DNA from: an uncultured Lachnospiraceae bacterium
GTDB taxonomy: Bacteria > Bacillota > Clostridia > Lachnospirales > Lachnospiraceae
DNA length: 64,000 bases
Assembly (NCBI GenBank): GCA_949502235.1
Contig: CATBDC010000011.1
Location: forward strand, 26,261 to 90,260
Reading direction: 5' to 3'
Position numbers and translations under genes: made by a program. Below are positions 37,106 through 46,814 of this stretch, in pieces. Below the pieces are notes generated by a model. It worked only from the letters and a program-made list of their open reading frames with translations. It ran no database searches and was not told where the DNA came from. Positions within the stretch are counted from its first letter, which is position 1; every line of letters begins with the position of its first letter.

Positions 37106-37603
37106 ATGAATCTGATTGTGGCGGTAGATAAGAACTGGGCCATTGGGAAGGATAACCGGATGATGTGGAGTATTCCGGCGGATATGAAGTTTTTTCGGGA
37201 GACTACAAAGGGAAATATTGTCATTATGGGCAGAAAGACGCTGGAGAGCTTTCCACAGGGACAGCCTCTTAAGAACCGGGTGAATATTGTGATTACACGT
37301 AATCCGGATTATAAGGTGAAGGGGGCGGTGATTGTCCATAGTGTTAAGGAGGCGCTTAAGGAGGCGGAAAAATATGGCGGTGAAATCTATGTAATTGGCG
37401 GTGAAAGTATCTACCGTGCCATGCTGCCTCTCTGCGACAGGGCGCTTGTTACCAGGATTGATCATGCCTTTGACGCGGATACGTATTTTCCGAATCTGGA
37501 TGAGGACGAGGAGTGGAGGATGACGAAGACCAGCGAGGAGCAGACATGCTTTGATCTGGAATATTATTTTACAGTTTATGAGAGGAATGCAGAGGTAAAA
37601 TGA
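37106..37603 (+). CDS. folA: Dihydrofolate reductase
   Basis: A 165-aa protein: MNLIVAVDKNWAIGKDNRMMW, then NIVIMGRKTLESFP and EIYVIGGESIYRAML, the standard substrate and NADPH loops. It overlaps the glycosyltransferase start by 4 nt (ATGA). Works with ThyA. Confidence 0.94.
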   Translation: MNLIVAVDKNWAIGKDNRMMWSIPADMKFFRETTKGNIVIMGRKTLESFPQGQPLKNRVNIVITRNPDYKVKGAVIVHSVKEALKEAEKYGGEIYVIGGESIYRAMLPLCDRALVTRIDHAFDADTYFPNLDEDEEWRMTKTSEEQTCFDLEYYFTVYERNAEVK

Positions 37604-38799
37604 GGATTTTAAGCATTACAGCGCAGAAGCCAGGCAGTACGGGCAGCGGCGTTTACCTGACAGAGCTTGTGAAGGAGTATGCCCATAAGGGATATGAGCA
37701 GGCAGTTGTTGCCGGAGTCTATAAGGAGGATGAGGTAAAGCTTCCGGACGGGGTATTATTTTACCCCGTTTATTTCTGTAGTGAGGCGCTGCCATTTCCC
37801 ATTGCAGGTATGTCGGATGAAATGCCCTATGAAAGTACCAGATATTGTGATATGACTCCGGAGATGACAGAACAGTTTTTGAAGGCATTTCTTGAAGTGC
37901 TCGGGCGTGCGGTTAAGGCTTTGAAGCCGGATCTGATTCTCTGCCATCATCTGTATCTTCTGACGGCGGCGGTGAGGGAGCATTTTCCGGAGTACAGGAT
38001 TTACGGGTTCTGCCATAATACAGATTTAAGGCAGATGAGGAAAACAAAGCTTAAGCGGGAATTTATCCGGGAGCAGATAAGGCGGCTTGACCATATTTTT
38101 GTGCCCCAGAAGGCTCAGGAGGAAGGGGCCCGGGAGATTTACGGTGTAAGCCCTGAACAAATTACACGTCTGGGAATGGGCTATAACAGCGCCGTATTTA
38201 AGAAGACCGGGGAAAGACCCGGAGACGGCGTGGTGCGTATGGTATTCGCAGGAAAGATTGCGGAGAAAAAGGGAGTCATGAGCCTCCTTCGAAGCCTCTC
38301 ACTTCTGGATTGTGAGAAGGATTCCATAAAGCTGTATCTGGCCGGAAGTACGGGAAACGACAGGGAATACGGCGTTATCCGCGGGCTTGCGGGAAACTGC
38401 CCTTACCATGTGGAGTTTTTAGGGCGGCTTTCCCAGACGGAGCTTGCAAAGGTATATAACCAGTGTGATATCTTTGTACTGCCTTCCTTTTTCGAAGGAA
38501 TACCGCTTACTGTGATCGAGGCCCTTGCCTGTGGGTGCCGGGTAGTCATGACAGATCTGCCGGGAATAAAAGAGTGGCTTAGTGAGGCTGCCCTGGGAGC
38601 AGATATCCGGTACGTAGGGCTGCCAGAGCTTAGGAATACAGATGAGCCGGTGCCAGAAAGCCTGCCGGAGTTCGAAAAAAGGCTTGCGGGGGAGCTGGCT
38701 CTTAGTATCAGTCAGACAGAAGCAAGAGAAGCAGACGTAAGCAAAATATCGTGGAAAAAGATAGCAGAAGAGGCCATTAATGAGAAGGGGACAGGGTAA
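37600..38799 (+). CDS. Glycosyltransferase, GT4-type
   Basis: A 399-aa GT-B fold protein. The C-terminal domain has FAGKIAEKKGVMSLLRSL, FLGRLSQTELAKVY and the donor-site FFEGIPLTVIEALACG (E-x7-E). Acceptor unknown. It is translationally coupled to folA. Confidence 0.88.
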   Translation: MRILSITAQKPGSTGSGVYLTELVKEYAHKGYEQAVVAGVYKEDEVKLPDGVLFYPVYFCSEALPFPIAGMSDEMPYESTRYCDMTPEMTEQFLKAFLEVLGRAVKALKPDLILCHHLYLLTAAVREHFPEYRIYGFCHNTDLRQMRKTKLKREFIREQIRRLDHIFVPQKAQEEGAREIYGVSPEQITRLGMGYNSAVFKKTGERPGDGVVRMVFAGKIAEKKGVMSLLRSLSLLDCEKDSIKLYLAGSTGNDREYGVIRGLAGNCPYHVEFLGRLSQTELAKVYNQCDIFVLPSFFEGIPLTVIEALACGCRVVMTDLPGIKEWLSEAALGADIRYVGLPELRNTDEPVPESLPEFEKRLAGELALSISQTEAREADVSKISWKKIAEEAINEKGTG

Positions 38800-38803
38800 A
38801 TCG

Positions 38804-38846
38804 AATCTGGGACGGGGGTATTTCTAGAAATACCCCGTCCCAGATT
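38804..38846. terminator. Bidirectional terminator between convergent genes
   Basis: Long palindrome AATCTGGGACGGGGG ... CCCGTCCCAGATT, near copy of that at 30272-30303. It serves both the glycosyltransferase operon and the minus-strand permease gene, whose stop codon it contains. Confidence 0.8.
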
Positions 38847-41295
38847 TAGATTCAGATTCGTAGACTGCCGTTGGCACGAAGGCGCAGATGAGCAGTACTA
38901 GAATGACACTGCCCAAAACCGGCAGCACCGGCATCCGGAAGGCGGCATGCATGTAGTTCATGGACTGGTACAGGATGTATGTTACGGCTGTGCCAAGAGT
39001 CCCGGTTATAAAAAGGCCGCCGCCGGCGTAAAGAAGTCCTTCCAGCGCCAGCATTTTTTTCATCTGCTTTCCGGTCATGCCAATGCTTTCCAAGGTGGTA
39101 AGCTCGGCAACACGGCTTTTGATGCTTCCTGAAAGTGTATTGATGTAGTTGGTGACGCCGATGAGTGCAAGGATGAATACGACTCCGATGCCTATCTCCA
39201 TCATGCTCCCCTGGGCCTCTTTTACGTTATTCATAAGCTCAATTTTGGATTCGTAGGAGTAATCCTTTGTCTGTTGATCCACGGCGGAAAGGATCCGGCT
39301 TTCCGTTTTTTCATCATATTCTTCCTCATACCTGATTCCCAGCTTACAGATAATGGGATCCTCTGTAAATTCCTTTACGGCGCTGTCGCTGACGATAATG
39401 GTAGGCGGATAGCCTGTAAGTGCGGTGAAATCGGTGGTATCTGTAAATCCGGAAATTTTGAAGGTCCGGGTGTTTTCCGGATTGCCGTATTCTGCGCAGG
39501 TGACGGATTTTCCTGCGATATTCTGATCTTTTAAATTCAGGGTGTCCCGGTATAAAAGACATGCCCTGCCTTTAAGGAAGGAGTCTTCATCTACAGGGTT
39601 ATCAAGGCTCTTGTTCAGGGCTTCAAAGTCTGCCTGGGTGATTCCCACAAGGGAGGAGCCGAAATTTTCGGGATGTGTCTTATATTCTTCTATCTCGTCC
39701 TCATAGGGAATGGTCATCCATGTTTCATAAAATTCCCGCATCCATAGATCTGCAAAATCTGGCTCCCAGGGAACGGTGATTTCTGTATAAATGACGGGTT
39801 CTATGTCTGCTACTCCTTCCAGTTTTTCGATATTTTTTAACAGAGGCTCATCAAATATCTGAAGGCGCTTTTCCTTTTTTTCCTGCCGCAGTGTGTTGTT
39901 ATTTAAGACAATATCCACATTTCTGTCATTGTAGACAAATTCCCGGGCGCCCTGGGAGGTGATGAGAGTTGTCACGCACAGAAATACAGACATGGCCGCC
40001 GCCAGTGACAGCATGACAATGATGGTTTTTTTCCAGTCCTTTGTAAGCTGCTTCTTTGCCAGACGAAAGAGAAGCTTTCCCTTCAACGGAGCCGGCCGGA
40101 AGACTCTGCCGGGGGACGGCCGGAAGCCAAGAGCCTCCATAGGGGAGCAGGACATGGCCGCCTTTACCGGCTTTCTTCCCGCTGTATACACCGTGGCCCA
40201 TGTAAGAAGGACGGTCAGAAGAAGGATGGCCGGGTGGAAGGTTATGCTTACCGGAAGGGGTGTATCCCCTTTGATTCCCAGGGATTTTATGACGATGGGG
40301 ATCAGGAAAAACGAAACCAGCCCTCCGGCTATTATGCCGCCTGACATTCCGATTCCAAGGAGCCTTATAATCTGGCTGTACATCAGATGGTAAATCTGCC
40401 GCCCGGTCATTCCGATTGTCTGCAAAAGTCCGTAATAGCGGATATTTCCTGCTACGGAAAGATACATAATATTGTAAATCAGAAGCCAGGCGCACAGGCA
40501 GGTTACAAAAATAAGCCCCAGGATCCCGGCAAGTATCCGTACGGAGAAGGCAAAGTCGCCGGTGAAGAACAGGCGCTGAGCCTTTCCAAGCTGCAGGGAG
40601 TCTTTAAAAGCCTCCTGCTTTTCGGGGGACATGAGATCCTGTTTGAAATCTATACAATAGCGGCCGGAGGAAACATCTGCCGGGGAAAATCCGCTCTGTT
40701 TATAAAATGCTTCCGACACATAAAAGACATTTTTAGGTCCGTATCCGTCAAAGAGTCCGCTGATGCGGAAGGTCTTTTCATATTTCTCATCCTGTATTCC
40801 GTAAATAACTGTGAATTCATTTCCAACGTCCAGCCCCTCAAAGCCGCAGTCCTCTAAAGCGGCTTCTGTTGTCATAATTTCATTTTCGGCAGCAGGGTAC
40901 CGGCCCTTTACCCATTTCCTGGCAGGTGCCATGATATCATTCCAGTATGTCTCATCCGCCCAGATGAGCCCCACGTCCGGGATGATGGTTCCTGCTTTTG
41001 CCACATAGCCGGATACGGCGGCAGTCCCGCATCTTTTAATTTCCGGATTGCTTTGGCAGAGTTCTGCCTGCCTGTCAGTAATGCCGTATACAATGGCGTC
41101 AAACTCACCACCGTTTAAACGGATATTCTGAATACGCTGCATTTTAAAGTAGGCAGCTCCTGCGGTGAGGACGGAAAAAAGCATAAAAGAAGAAAGAAGG
41201 ATGGCAAGGGTTATGGAAATATTCCTGCGCCTGCTGCTCTTTAATGTTTTTACCGCCATTTTAACAGTGACTTTCAGATTGTTGTTTTTAAGCAT
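38824..41295 (-). CDS. FtsX/MacB-type ABC transporter permease
   Basis: ATG 41295 (MLKNNNLKVTVKMAVKTLKS), after GGAAGTGA; 823 aa. One N-terminal TM, a large extracellular domain, then three TM segments, a second extracellular domain and three more (FtsX domains near TCLCAWLLIYNIMYLSVAGN and GVTNYINTLSG). Pairs with the ATPase just upstream and the BceRS-like pair. Likely peptide-antibiotic sensing/detoxification. Confidence 0.9.
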   Translation of the reverse strand: MLKNNNLKVTVKMAVKTLKSSRRRNISITLAILLSSFMLFSVLTAGAAYFKMQRIQNIRLNGGEFDAIVYGITDRQAELCQSNPEIKRCGTAAVSGYVAKAGTIIPDVGLIWADETYWNDIMAPARKWVKGRYPAAENEIMTTEAALEDCGFEGLDVGNEFTVIYGIQDEKYEKTFRISGLFDGYGPKNVFYVSEAFYKQSGFSPADVSSGRYCIDFKQDLMSPEKQEAFKDSLQLGKAQRLFFTGDFAFSVRILAGILGLIFVTCLCAWLLIYNIMYLSVAGNIRYYGLLQTIGMTGRQIYHLMYSQIIRLLGIGMSGGIIAGGLVSFFLIPIVIKSLGIKGDTPLPVSITFHPAILLLTVLLTWATVYTAGRKPVKAAMSCSPMEALGFRPSPGRVFRPAPLKGKLLFRLAKKQLTKDWKKTIIVMLSLAAAMSVFLCVTTLITSQGAREFVYNDRNVDIVLNNNTLRQEKKEKRLQIFDEPLLKNIEKLEGVADIEPVIYTEITVPWEPDFADLWMREFYETWMTIPYEDEIEEYKTHPENFGSSLVGITQADFEALNKSLDNPVDEDSFLKGRACLLYRDTLNLKDQNIAGKSVTCAEYGNPENTRTFKISGFTDTTDFTALTGYPPTIIVSDSAVKEFTEDPIICKLGIRYEEEYDEKTESRILSAVDQQTKDYSYESKIELMNNVKEAQGSMMEIGIGVVFILALIGVTNYINTLSGSIKSRVAELTTLESIGMTGKQMKKMLALEGLLYAGGGLFITGTLGTAVTYILYQSMNYMHAAFRMPVLPVLGSVILVLLICAFVPTAVYESESKSGTGYF

Positions 41296-41992
41296 AAAAG
41301 TCACTTCCTTTCGCAGAACGACTGCCCACAAGCCGTCCGTCTTCAATCCGTACAATCCGGTCAGCCATCTGGGCAATGTCATAATCATGGGTGATTAAAA
41401 GAGTGGTCTGGCCAAACTGCCTGGCAGCGGCCTTCAAAAGCCCCATGACATCGTGGCTTGAGGCAGTATCCAGATTTCCTGTGGGCTCATCTGCAAGGAT
41501 GATGGCAGGCTTAGGGGCAAGAGCCCTGGCAATGGCGGCGCGCTGCTGCTGCCCTCCGGAGAGAGCGCCCGGCAGAGCATCCCTTTTGTCTGTGAGCCCC
41601 AGCACATCTATAATTTCATCAATGAAGTCCCTGTCAGGCTTTTTGCCGTCCAGCTCAACAGGGAGCACCACATTTTCATATACACTTAAGTCGGGGACAA
41701 GATTATAGCTCTGAAAGATAAAGCCGATTTTTCTTCTCCTGAAAACAGCCAGGTCATCCTTTGTCATGCCGCTAAGAGCCCTTCCCGCTACCTTTACCTG
41801 CCCCTCTGTGGGGGTGTCCAGTCCGCCTATCATATGGAGAAAGGTGCTTTTTCCGCTCCCCGATTTTCCGATGACAGCGACAAATTCCTGCTCCCTTACC
41901 GTAAAGTCCACGCCGTCCAGGGCTTTTACGATATTATTGCCAAGCCGGTAATATTTCTTTAATCCCTTAGTTTCTACAATCCATGATTCCAT
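41288..41992 (-). CDS. ABC transporter ATP-binding protein (BceA/LolD-like)
   Basis: ATG 41992 (MESWIVETKGLKKYYRLG) after AAAAGGAG; 234 aa. Walker A GKSGSGKSTF, signature LSGGQQQRAAIARALA, Walker B IILADEPTGNLD. Overlaps the permease start. Confidence 0.93.
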   Translation of the reverse strand: MESWIVETKGLKKYYRLGNNIVKALDGVDFTVREQEFVAVIGKSGSGKSTFLHMIGGLDTPTEGQVKVAGRALSGMTKDDLAVFRRRKIGFIFQSYNLVPDLSVYENVVLPVELDGKKPDRDFIDEIIDVLGLTDKRDALPGALSGGQQQRAAIARALAPKPAIILADEPTGNLDTASSHDVMGLLKAAARQFGQTTLLITHDYDIAQMADRIVRIEDGRLVGSRSAKGSDFYA

Positions 41993-42162
41993 ATACTTTT
42001 CTCCTTTTGCTGAAGTTAATATAGGATACGAGGATTTCTCCGCGCTTTGCGTTCCCGAATCCTTGTATAACCATATCATGGTATAAGAATACACCGTAAA
42101 TATCACAAAGCAGTCACAAAATCCAATTATCACAAAGCTGTGACAATTGGATTTTTATCCGG

Positions 42163-43086
42163 CTATTCATTTGGCAGATAAAGGCAGAAGCAGGAGCCTT
42201 TTCCAGGCTCGGAGCGGACTTCAATATATCCGTTTTGAAGCTCCAGGATTTTCCGTGTGAGATACAGGCCGATTCCGATTCCGCTGTCTCCATGGACTTC
42301 CGGCTCCCTGTAAAAACGGGTGAAGATTTCCGCCTGTCTTTCTAAGAGGATTCCTTTTCCGGTATCCTTTACGGAGATTTTCGTAAAAATTTCCTGGCGG
42401 CTTACCGTTACGGTTATGCTGCCACGGGCTTCGGTATATTTTACCGCGTTATCCAGCACATTGAAAACAGCCTCCTCTGTCCATTTCTTGTCGTGCTTTA
42501 CCATTAGGGTTTCTTCGGAATCCACAGACAGAGAGATGTCCTTTTTTGCTGCTGCGGGGACAATCTGGCTAATGGCACGGGCGACAGTTTTGTACAGGTT
42601 TTCCGGTTCTTTTTTTACCTGTATAATTCCTGTTTCAAGCCGTGACATTTTCACCATGCTTTTAAGAAGAAAATCCAGCTTTTCCGTCTGTCTGTTTAAG
42701 CCGGAAAGAAATTCCCTGCCCTTTTGTGAAAGGTTTTCTTCCTCAAGAAATTCAAGGTACAGCTTCATATTGGCAACGGGAGTTTTTGTCTGGTGGGATA
42801 TGTCGGAAATAAGCTCCTTCATGTGCTTTTTATCTTCAAGAGCCGCTTGTTCCTTCATTGTCCAGATATGATTTACCCTCCAGAGCCTTTCACTTAATCT
42901 GCCCCAGAGGGAGTCCTTTACTATTTCCCCGGTTTCCGTAAAGCCTTTTCCGGAAATAATATGGTCAAGGGCCTGTTCGGTCTGCTCTGTAAAGCTGTCA
43001 ATTTCCCGTTTCATCCGCCTCATTTTTACGAGGGCAGCAGCCGTTCCTGAAAGAGACAACAGCAAGATAATTATGAACCAATCCAT
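42163..43086 (-). CDS. Sensor histidine kinase
   Basis: A 307-aa protein with a single short N-terminal TM, a DHp with DISHQTKTPVANMKLYLEFL, and ATPase boxes DNAVKYT and DTGKGI, GIGIGLYLTRKI. Overlaps the response regulator by 16 nt. It lacks an extracellular sensor, as in intramembrane-sensing kinases that rely on their transporter. Confidence 0.92.
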   Translation of the reverse strand: MDWFIIILLLSLSGTAAALVKMRRMKREIDSFTEQTEQALDHIISGKGFTETGEIVKDSLWGRLSERLWRVNHIWTMKEQAALEDKKHMKELISDISHQTKTPVANMKLYLEFLEEENLSQKGREFLSGLNRQTEKLDFLLKSMVKMSRLETGIIQVKKEPENLYKTVARAISQIVPAAAKKDISLSVDSEETLMVKHDKKWTEEAVFNVLDNAVKYTEARGSITVTVSRQEIFTKISVKDTGKGILLERQAEIFTRFYREPEVHGDSGIGIGLYLTRKILELQNGYIEVRSEPGKGSCFCLYLPNE

Positions 43087-43742
43087 TGATATCCCATCCC
43101 GTATACATTTGATATATATTTGTGGCTGCCGTCTTCAAGCTTGCCCCTTAGCCGGTTGATATTGACAGCCAGCGCGTGCCTGTCCACAAACTGGCCGCCT
43201 GCATCCCACAGGCGGTTAAGGAGGACTTCATAGGTAAGAAGGATTCCTCTGTTTGTGACAAACTCCTTAAGCAGGCGGAATTCTGTGGGCGTAAGATTTA
43301 CCTCTTTTTCCCGGACCCATATTCTGGCGCTGTCCAGATTGATTTTCAGATATCCGTCATTAAACAGGGGATCTGGCTCATTTTTTATATGCTTTAGGAT
43401 TACCTCAATTTTCCGGAGGAGTATCTTCATGGAAAATGGTTTTGTCACGTAATCTTCGGCTCCCAGGCTATATCCGTTCAGGGCATCCTCTTCTAAATCC
43501 CGGGCAGTGAGAAATAGTACCGGGATATCCTTTTTTTCCTTCACCCACCGGCAGAAGCTAAAGCCTTCCCCGTCAGGGAGATTTACATCCAGAAGAATAA
43601 GGAGGAGATCTTCCTTTTCATACAATGCTTTGGCTTCGGCGATAGTGAAGGCACAGATGACAGAATAATTTTCTTTTTTCAGGGCGTAGCAGAGAGCCTG
43701 GCTTAACTCCCGGTCATCCTCTGCGATCAGTATCTTAGACAT
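43071..43742 (-). CDS. OmpR-family response regulator
   Basis: A 223-aa protein: acidic pocket AEDDREL, phospho-Asp in LLLDVNLPDGEG, K in YVTKPFS, and a C-terminal winged helix VNLTPTEFRLLKEF. Pairs with the kinase and probably controls the ABC genes at 38.8-42.0 kb. Confidence 0.94.
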   Translation of the reverse strand: MSKILIAEDDRELSQALCYALKKENYSVICAFTIAEAKALYEKEDLLLILLDVNLPDGEGFSFCRWVKEKKDIPVLFLTARDLEEDALNGYSLGAEDYVTKPFSMKILLRKIEVILKHIKNEPDPLFNDGYLKINLDSARIWVREKEVNLTPTEFRLLKEFVTNRGILLTYEVLLNRLWDAGGQFVDRHALAVNINRLRGKLEDGSHKYISNVYGMGYQWIGS

Positions 43743-43783
43743 GATTTTTCCTTCCTGGTTATGTTAAGCTTTCGAGCTGTTGT

Positions 43784-44557
43784 TTAGTACTGAATTCTAA
43801 AATAATCCAAATACGCTTTATATTTATCCTGTGCAGCCAGACAGGTGTCTGTAAGATAGCCCTTTTCATGATCCCATTCCTTTAGTCCCCGATAGTAAAA
43901 CATTTTCATCGTGTCATCGATAATGAAAGGAACAATGTTATATTTCAGGCACTCTTTAAACATAATCAGTCTACCTACACGTCCATTCCCATCCTGAAAT
44001 GGATGGATTCTCTCAAATGTTACATGGAAATCCAGAATATCCTCAAAAGTCTTTTCTCGCTTTTCGCTATATTCTTTCAGAAGAGCCTTTATATTATCGG
44101 CGGTTTCCTCCGGAAGAGAGGTGTTCATGCCGCCTACTTCATTGGGCAGTCTCTTATAGTCCCCAACAGCGAACCATTCCTTTCTGGAATCACTGGTTCC
44201 GCTTTTTAGAGTGTAATGCAGCTCTTTGATTAATTCTTCAGATAAAGCCGATTTCGCATGCTCAATGATCAGATCAATGCAGCGGAAATGATTTGCTGTC
44301 TCAATTATATCATCTACATTAAGAGCTTCATTTTCCAAGCCGATTGTATTAGTTTCAAAAATATATCTGGTCTGCTCATGGGTCAGACGGCTGCCTTCCA
44401 TATGGTTTGAATTGTATGTCAGTTCGATTTGTGTTTTATGATAAATACCGCCGGAATATCTATTTCGTTTTTCATCATGTAAAATATCCAGTAATGTTAC
44501 TGGCGTATTCTTTCGCTTATTGCTGCGTTCAGGCTCTTCGACTGAAAGATATCGCAT
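43784..44557 (-). CDS. Fic domain protein
   Basis: ATG 44557 (MRYLSVEEPER) after GGGGAGG; 257 aa. The Fic motif HPFQDGNGRVGR (AMP transferase signature) is complete. An N-terminal SNHMEGSRLTHEQT fits the inhibitory helix with its Glu. It may AMPylate a target or be self-inhibited. Isolated gene. Confidence 0.92.
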   Translation of the reverse strand: MRYLSVEEPERSNKRKNTPVTLLDILHDEKRNRYSGGIYHKTQIELTYNSNHMEGSRLTHEQTRYIFETNTIGLENEALNVDDIIETANHFRCIDLIIEHAKSALSEELIKELHYTLKSGTSDSRKEWFAVGDYKRLPNEVGGMNTSLPEETADNIKALLKEYSEKREKTFEDILDFHVTFERIHPFQDGNGRVGRLIMFKECLKYNIVPFIIDDTMKMFYYRGLKEWDHEKGYLTDTCLAAQDKYKAYLDYFRIQY

Positions 44558-44579
44558 CCGTTTTCCTCCCCTAATCAAA

Positions 44580-44681
44580 AAACTATAATGAATTATACCA
44601 GATTACCACCAATAAATTCAAGTTTGTAAAATAATTAAAAGCTGAAAAAGCGGGAAAATACGGCTATTTCTTCAAAATGTG
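44580..44681. other. Intergenic stretch before the ilv promoter
   Basis: AT-rich, no ORF or repeat noticed. Confidence 0.4.
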
Positions 44682-44711
44682 TTGACAGAGCACTGTTTTA
44701 TCAACTATAAT
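44682..44711 (+). promoter_or_regulatory. Promoter of the ilvBN transcript
   Basis: TTGACA, 18-nt spacer, TATAAT. Confidence 0.75.
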
Positions 44712-44729
44712 AATTTCAATTCGAGAGAA

Positions 44730-45018
44730 ATGCTATGACAGGGAGGAGTACATAAGTACCCGAAGCAAAGAGAGAGGACGGCTGGTGAAAGTCCCCGTGA
44801 CGGATTTATGGAAGTAGCCCCCGAGCAGTGGATTCCAAAGGGATTTGTTCCCGAGTAGGCTTCAACGTGATCCTTACGTTACAGGGGAACGGTATCGGAA
44901 TCAGCGGTGAGAGAGCCCGGGATTCCCGTATCGGCAGAGTGCATGGAGTTTTTCTATGAATTTAGGTGGTAACACGGATCATTTATTCGCCCTAAGCTTT
45001 ACGGCTTAGGGCGTTTTT
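44730..45018 (+). ncRNA. T-box riboswitch upstream of ilvB
   Basis: Stem I elements AGAGAG and GGCTGGTGAAAG, the T-box word GGTGGTAACACGG at about 44965, then the terminator GCCCTAAGC/GCTTAGGGC with TTTTT at 44988-45018. Uncharged tRNA would favour the antiterminator. The likely specifier is GTA (44814-44816, in GGAAGTAGCCCCCGAG), which would mean valine. It was read by pattern and is uncertain. Confidence 0.88.
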
Positions 45019-45075
45019 AAGGTAACTGTCCACACAGGACTTTGCATTTACTTTTTAAGCGCAGGAGGTATGTAT

Positions 45076-46797
45076 ATGAAGAAAATCAGCGGCAACAAGT
45101 TACTGGTAAAGGCGCTTCGGGAGGAAGGGGTGGATACGATTTTCGGCTACCCGGGCGCCTGTACCATTGATATCAGCGATGAGCTGTACAAGCAGGATTA
45201 CACGAAGGTGATTTTACCGAGGCAGGAGATTGCCCTTGTCCACGAGGCGGATGCTTACGCGCGTTCTACAGGGAAGACGGGCGTATGTCTTGTGACCAGC
45301 GGACCGGGTGCAACGAACCTTGTAACAGGTCTTGCTACGGCATATTATGACAGTGTCCCTCTCGTATGCTTTACCGGGCAGGTTGCCAGGCATCTTATAG
45401 GAAATGACGCCTTTCAGGAGGTGGATATTGTGGGGATCACGCGGAGTATTACGAAGTACGGCGTGGTCGTGAAAAGAAGAGAGGACTTAGGCCGGATCGT
45501 AAAAGAGGCGTTTTATATTGCCAGAAGCGGAAGGCCGGGGCCGGTGCTTATCGATCTGCCCAAGGACGTGATGGCGGAGCTTGGAAGCCCGGAATATCCC
45601 ACGGAGGTAAATATCCGCGGCTACAGGCCCAGCACCGGAGTTCATATCGGTCAGCTTAAGCGGGCCCTCAAGATGCTCGCTAAGGCAAAGCGTCCCCTGT
45701 TTCTGGTGGGCGGCGGCGTGAATATTGCCCGCGCAAATGAGGTGTTTACGGAGCTGGCAGATAAGACGCAGGTTCCGGTAGTGACAACGGTTATGGGAAG
45801 GGGAGCAATTTCCACAAAGCACCCTCTTTATATCGGAAACCTGGGCATGCACGGCGCCTATGCCTGCAATATGGCGGTCAACGAATGTGACCTTCTCTTT
45901 TCTATCGGGACGAGGTTTAATGACAGGATTACGGGGAAGCTCCACTCCTTTGCCCCCCGCGCGCAGATTGTCCATATCGACATTGACACGGCTGCAATTT
46001 CAAAAAATGTACAGGTAGATGTGCCGATTGTGGCGGACGCAAAAGAAGCCATTGAAAAAATGCTGGAGTATGTGGAGGAATATCATACGGGGAAATGGCT
46101 TGAGCAGATTGAAGAGTGGCAGAAAGAGCATCCTCTTGCAATGAAGAAAAAGCCGATTATGACTCCCCAGGATGTTATAACTGCCATTAACGAAATGTTT
46201 GAGGAGTGTATTCTTGTCACAGACGTAGGGCAGCATCAGATGTTTACCGCCCAGTTTGCGGAAATTACGGAGAAAAAGAGGCTTCTGATGTCCGGAGGCT
46301 TAGGTACTATGGGATACGGCCTTCCGGGGGCAATTGGTGCGAAGATCGGGAACCCGGATACTACGGTTATCTCTGTTTCCGGGGACGGCGGCATGCAGAT
46401 GAATATTCAGGAGCTGGCCACAGCCGTATTGGAGGAGCTTCCGATTATCTCCTGTATTTTCAACAATAATAATCTGGGCATGGTGCGCCAGTGGCAGAAG
46501 CTTTTCTATGGAAAACGCTACTCCATGACCTGCCTGCGTTCGGGCGCGGCGTGCAGGGGAAAATGCGGAGAAGTAGAATGTCCGAAGTATACGCCGGATT
46601 TTGTTAAGCTTGCAGAAAGCTACGGGGCAAAGGGAATCCGGGTAACGAAAAAGGAAGAGATCCGTCCGGCATTTGAGGAGGCAAAAAAGAGTACGAAGAC
46701 GCCAACGGTGATTGAATTTGAGATAGATCCCGAGGATCTGGTATATCCGATGATTCAGCCGGGCGGAACCTTAGAGGATATGATTATAGATTCTTAA
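45076..46797 (+). CDS. ilvB: Acetolactate synthase, large (catalytic) subunit
   Basis: ATG 45076 is favoured (AGGAGG 8 nt away; an ATG at 45070 is too close); 573 aa. ThDP-dependent: catalytic Glu in LPRQEIALVHEADAYAR, FAD-domain GRGAISTKHPLYIGNLGMHG, and ThDP motif SGDGGMQMNIQELATA...NNNNLG. First step of valine and isoleucine synthesis. The RSGAACRGKCGEVECPKY insert near the C-terminus is cysteine-rich, perhaps a feature of this clade. Confidence 0.95.
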   Translation: MKKISGNKLLVKALREEGVDTIFGYPGACTIDISDELYKQDYTKVILPRQEIALVHEADAYARSTGKTGVCLVTSGPGATNLVTGLATAYYDSVPLVCFTGQVARHLIGNDAFQEVDIVGITRSITKYGVVVKRREDLGRIVKEAFYIARSGRPGPVLIDLPKDVMAELGSPEYPTEVNIRGYRPSTGVHIGQLKRALKMLAKAKRPLFLVGGGVNIARANEVFTELADKTQVPVVTTVMGRGAISTKHPLYIGNLGMHGAYACNMAVNECDLLFSIGTRFNDRITGKLHSFAPRAQIVHIDIDTAAISKNVQVDVPIVADAKEAIEKMLEYVEEYHTGKWLEQIEEWQKEHPLAMKKKPIMTPQDVITAINEMFEECILVTDVGQHQMFTAQFAEITEKKRLLMSGGLGTMGYGLPGAIGAKIGNPDTTVISVSGDGGMQMNIQELATAVLEELPIISCIFNNNNLGMVRQWQKLFYGKRYSMTCLRSGAACRGKCGEVECPKYTPDFVKLAESYGAKGIRVTKKEEIRPAFEEAKKSTKTPTVIEFEIDPEDLVYPMIQPGGTLEDMIIDS

Positions 46798-46814
46798 ATA
46801 AGGAGGAGATGCAT

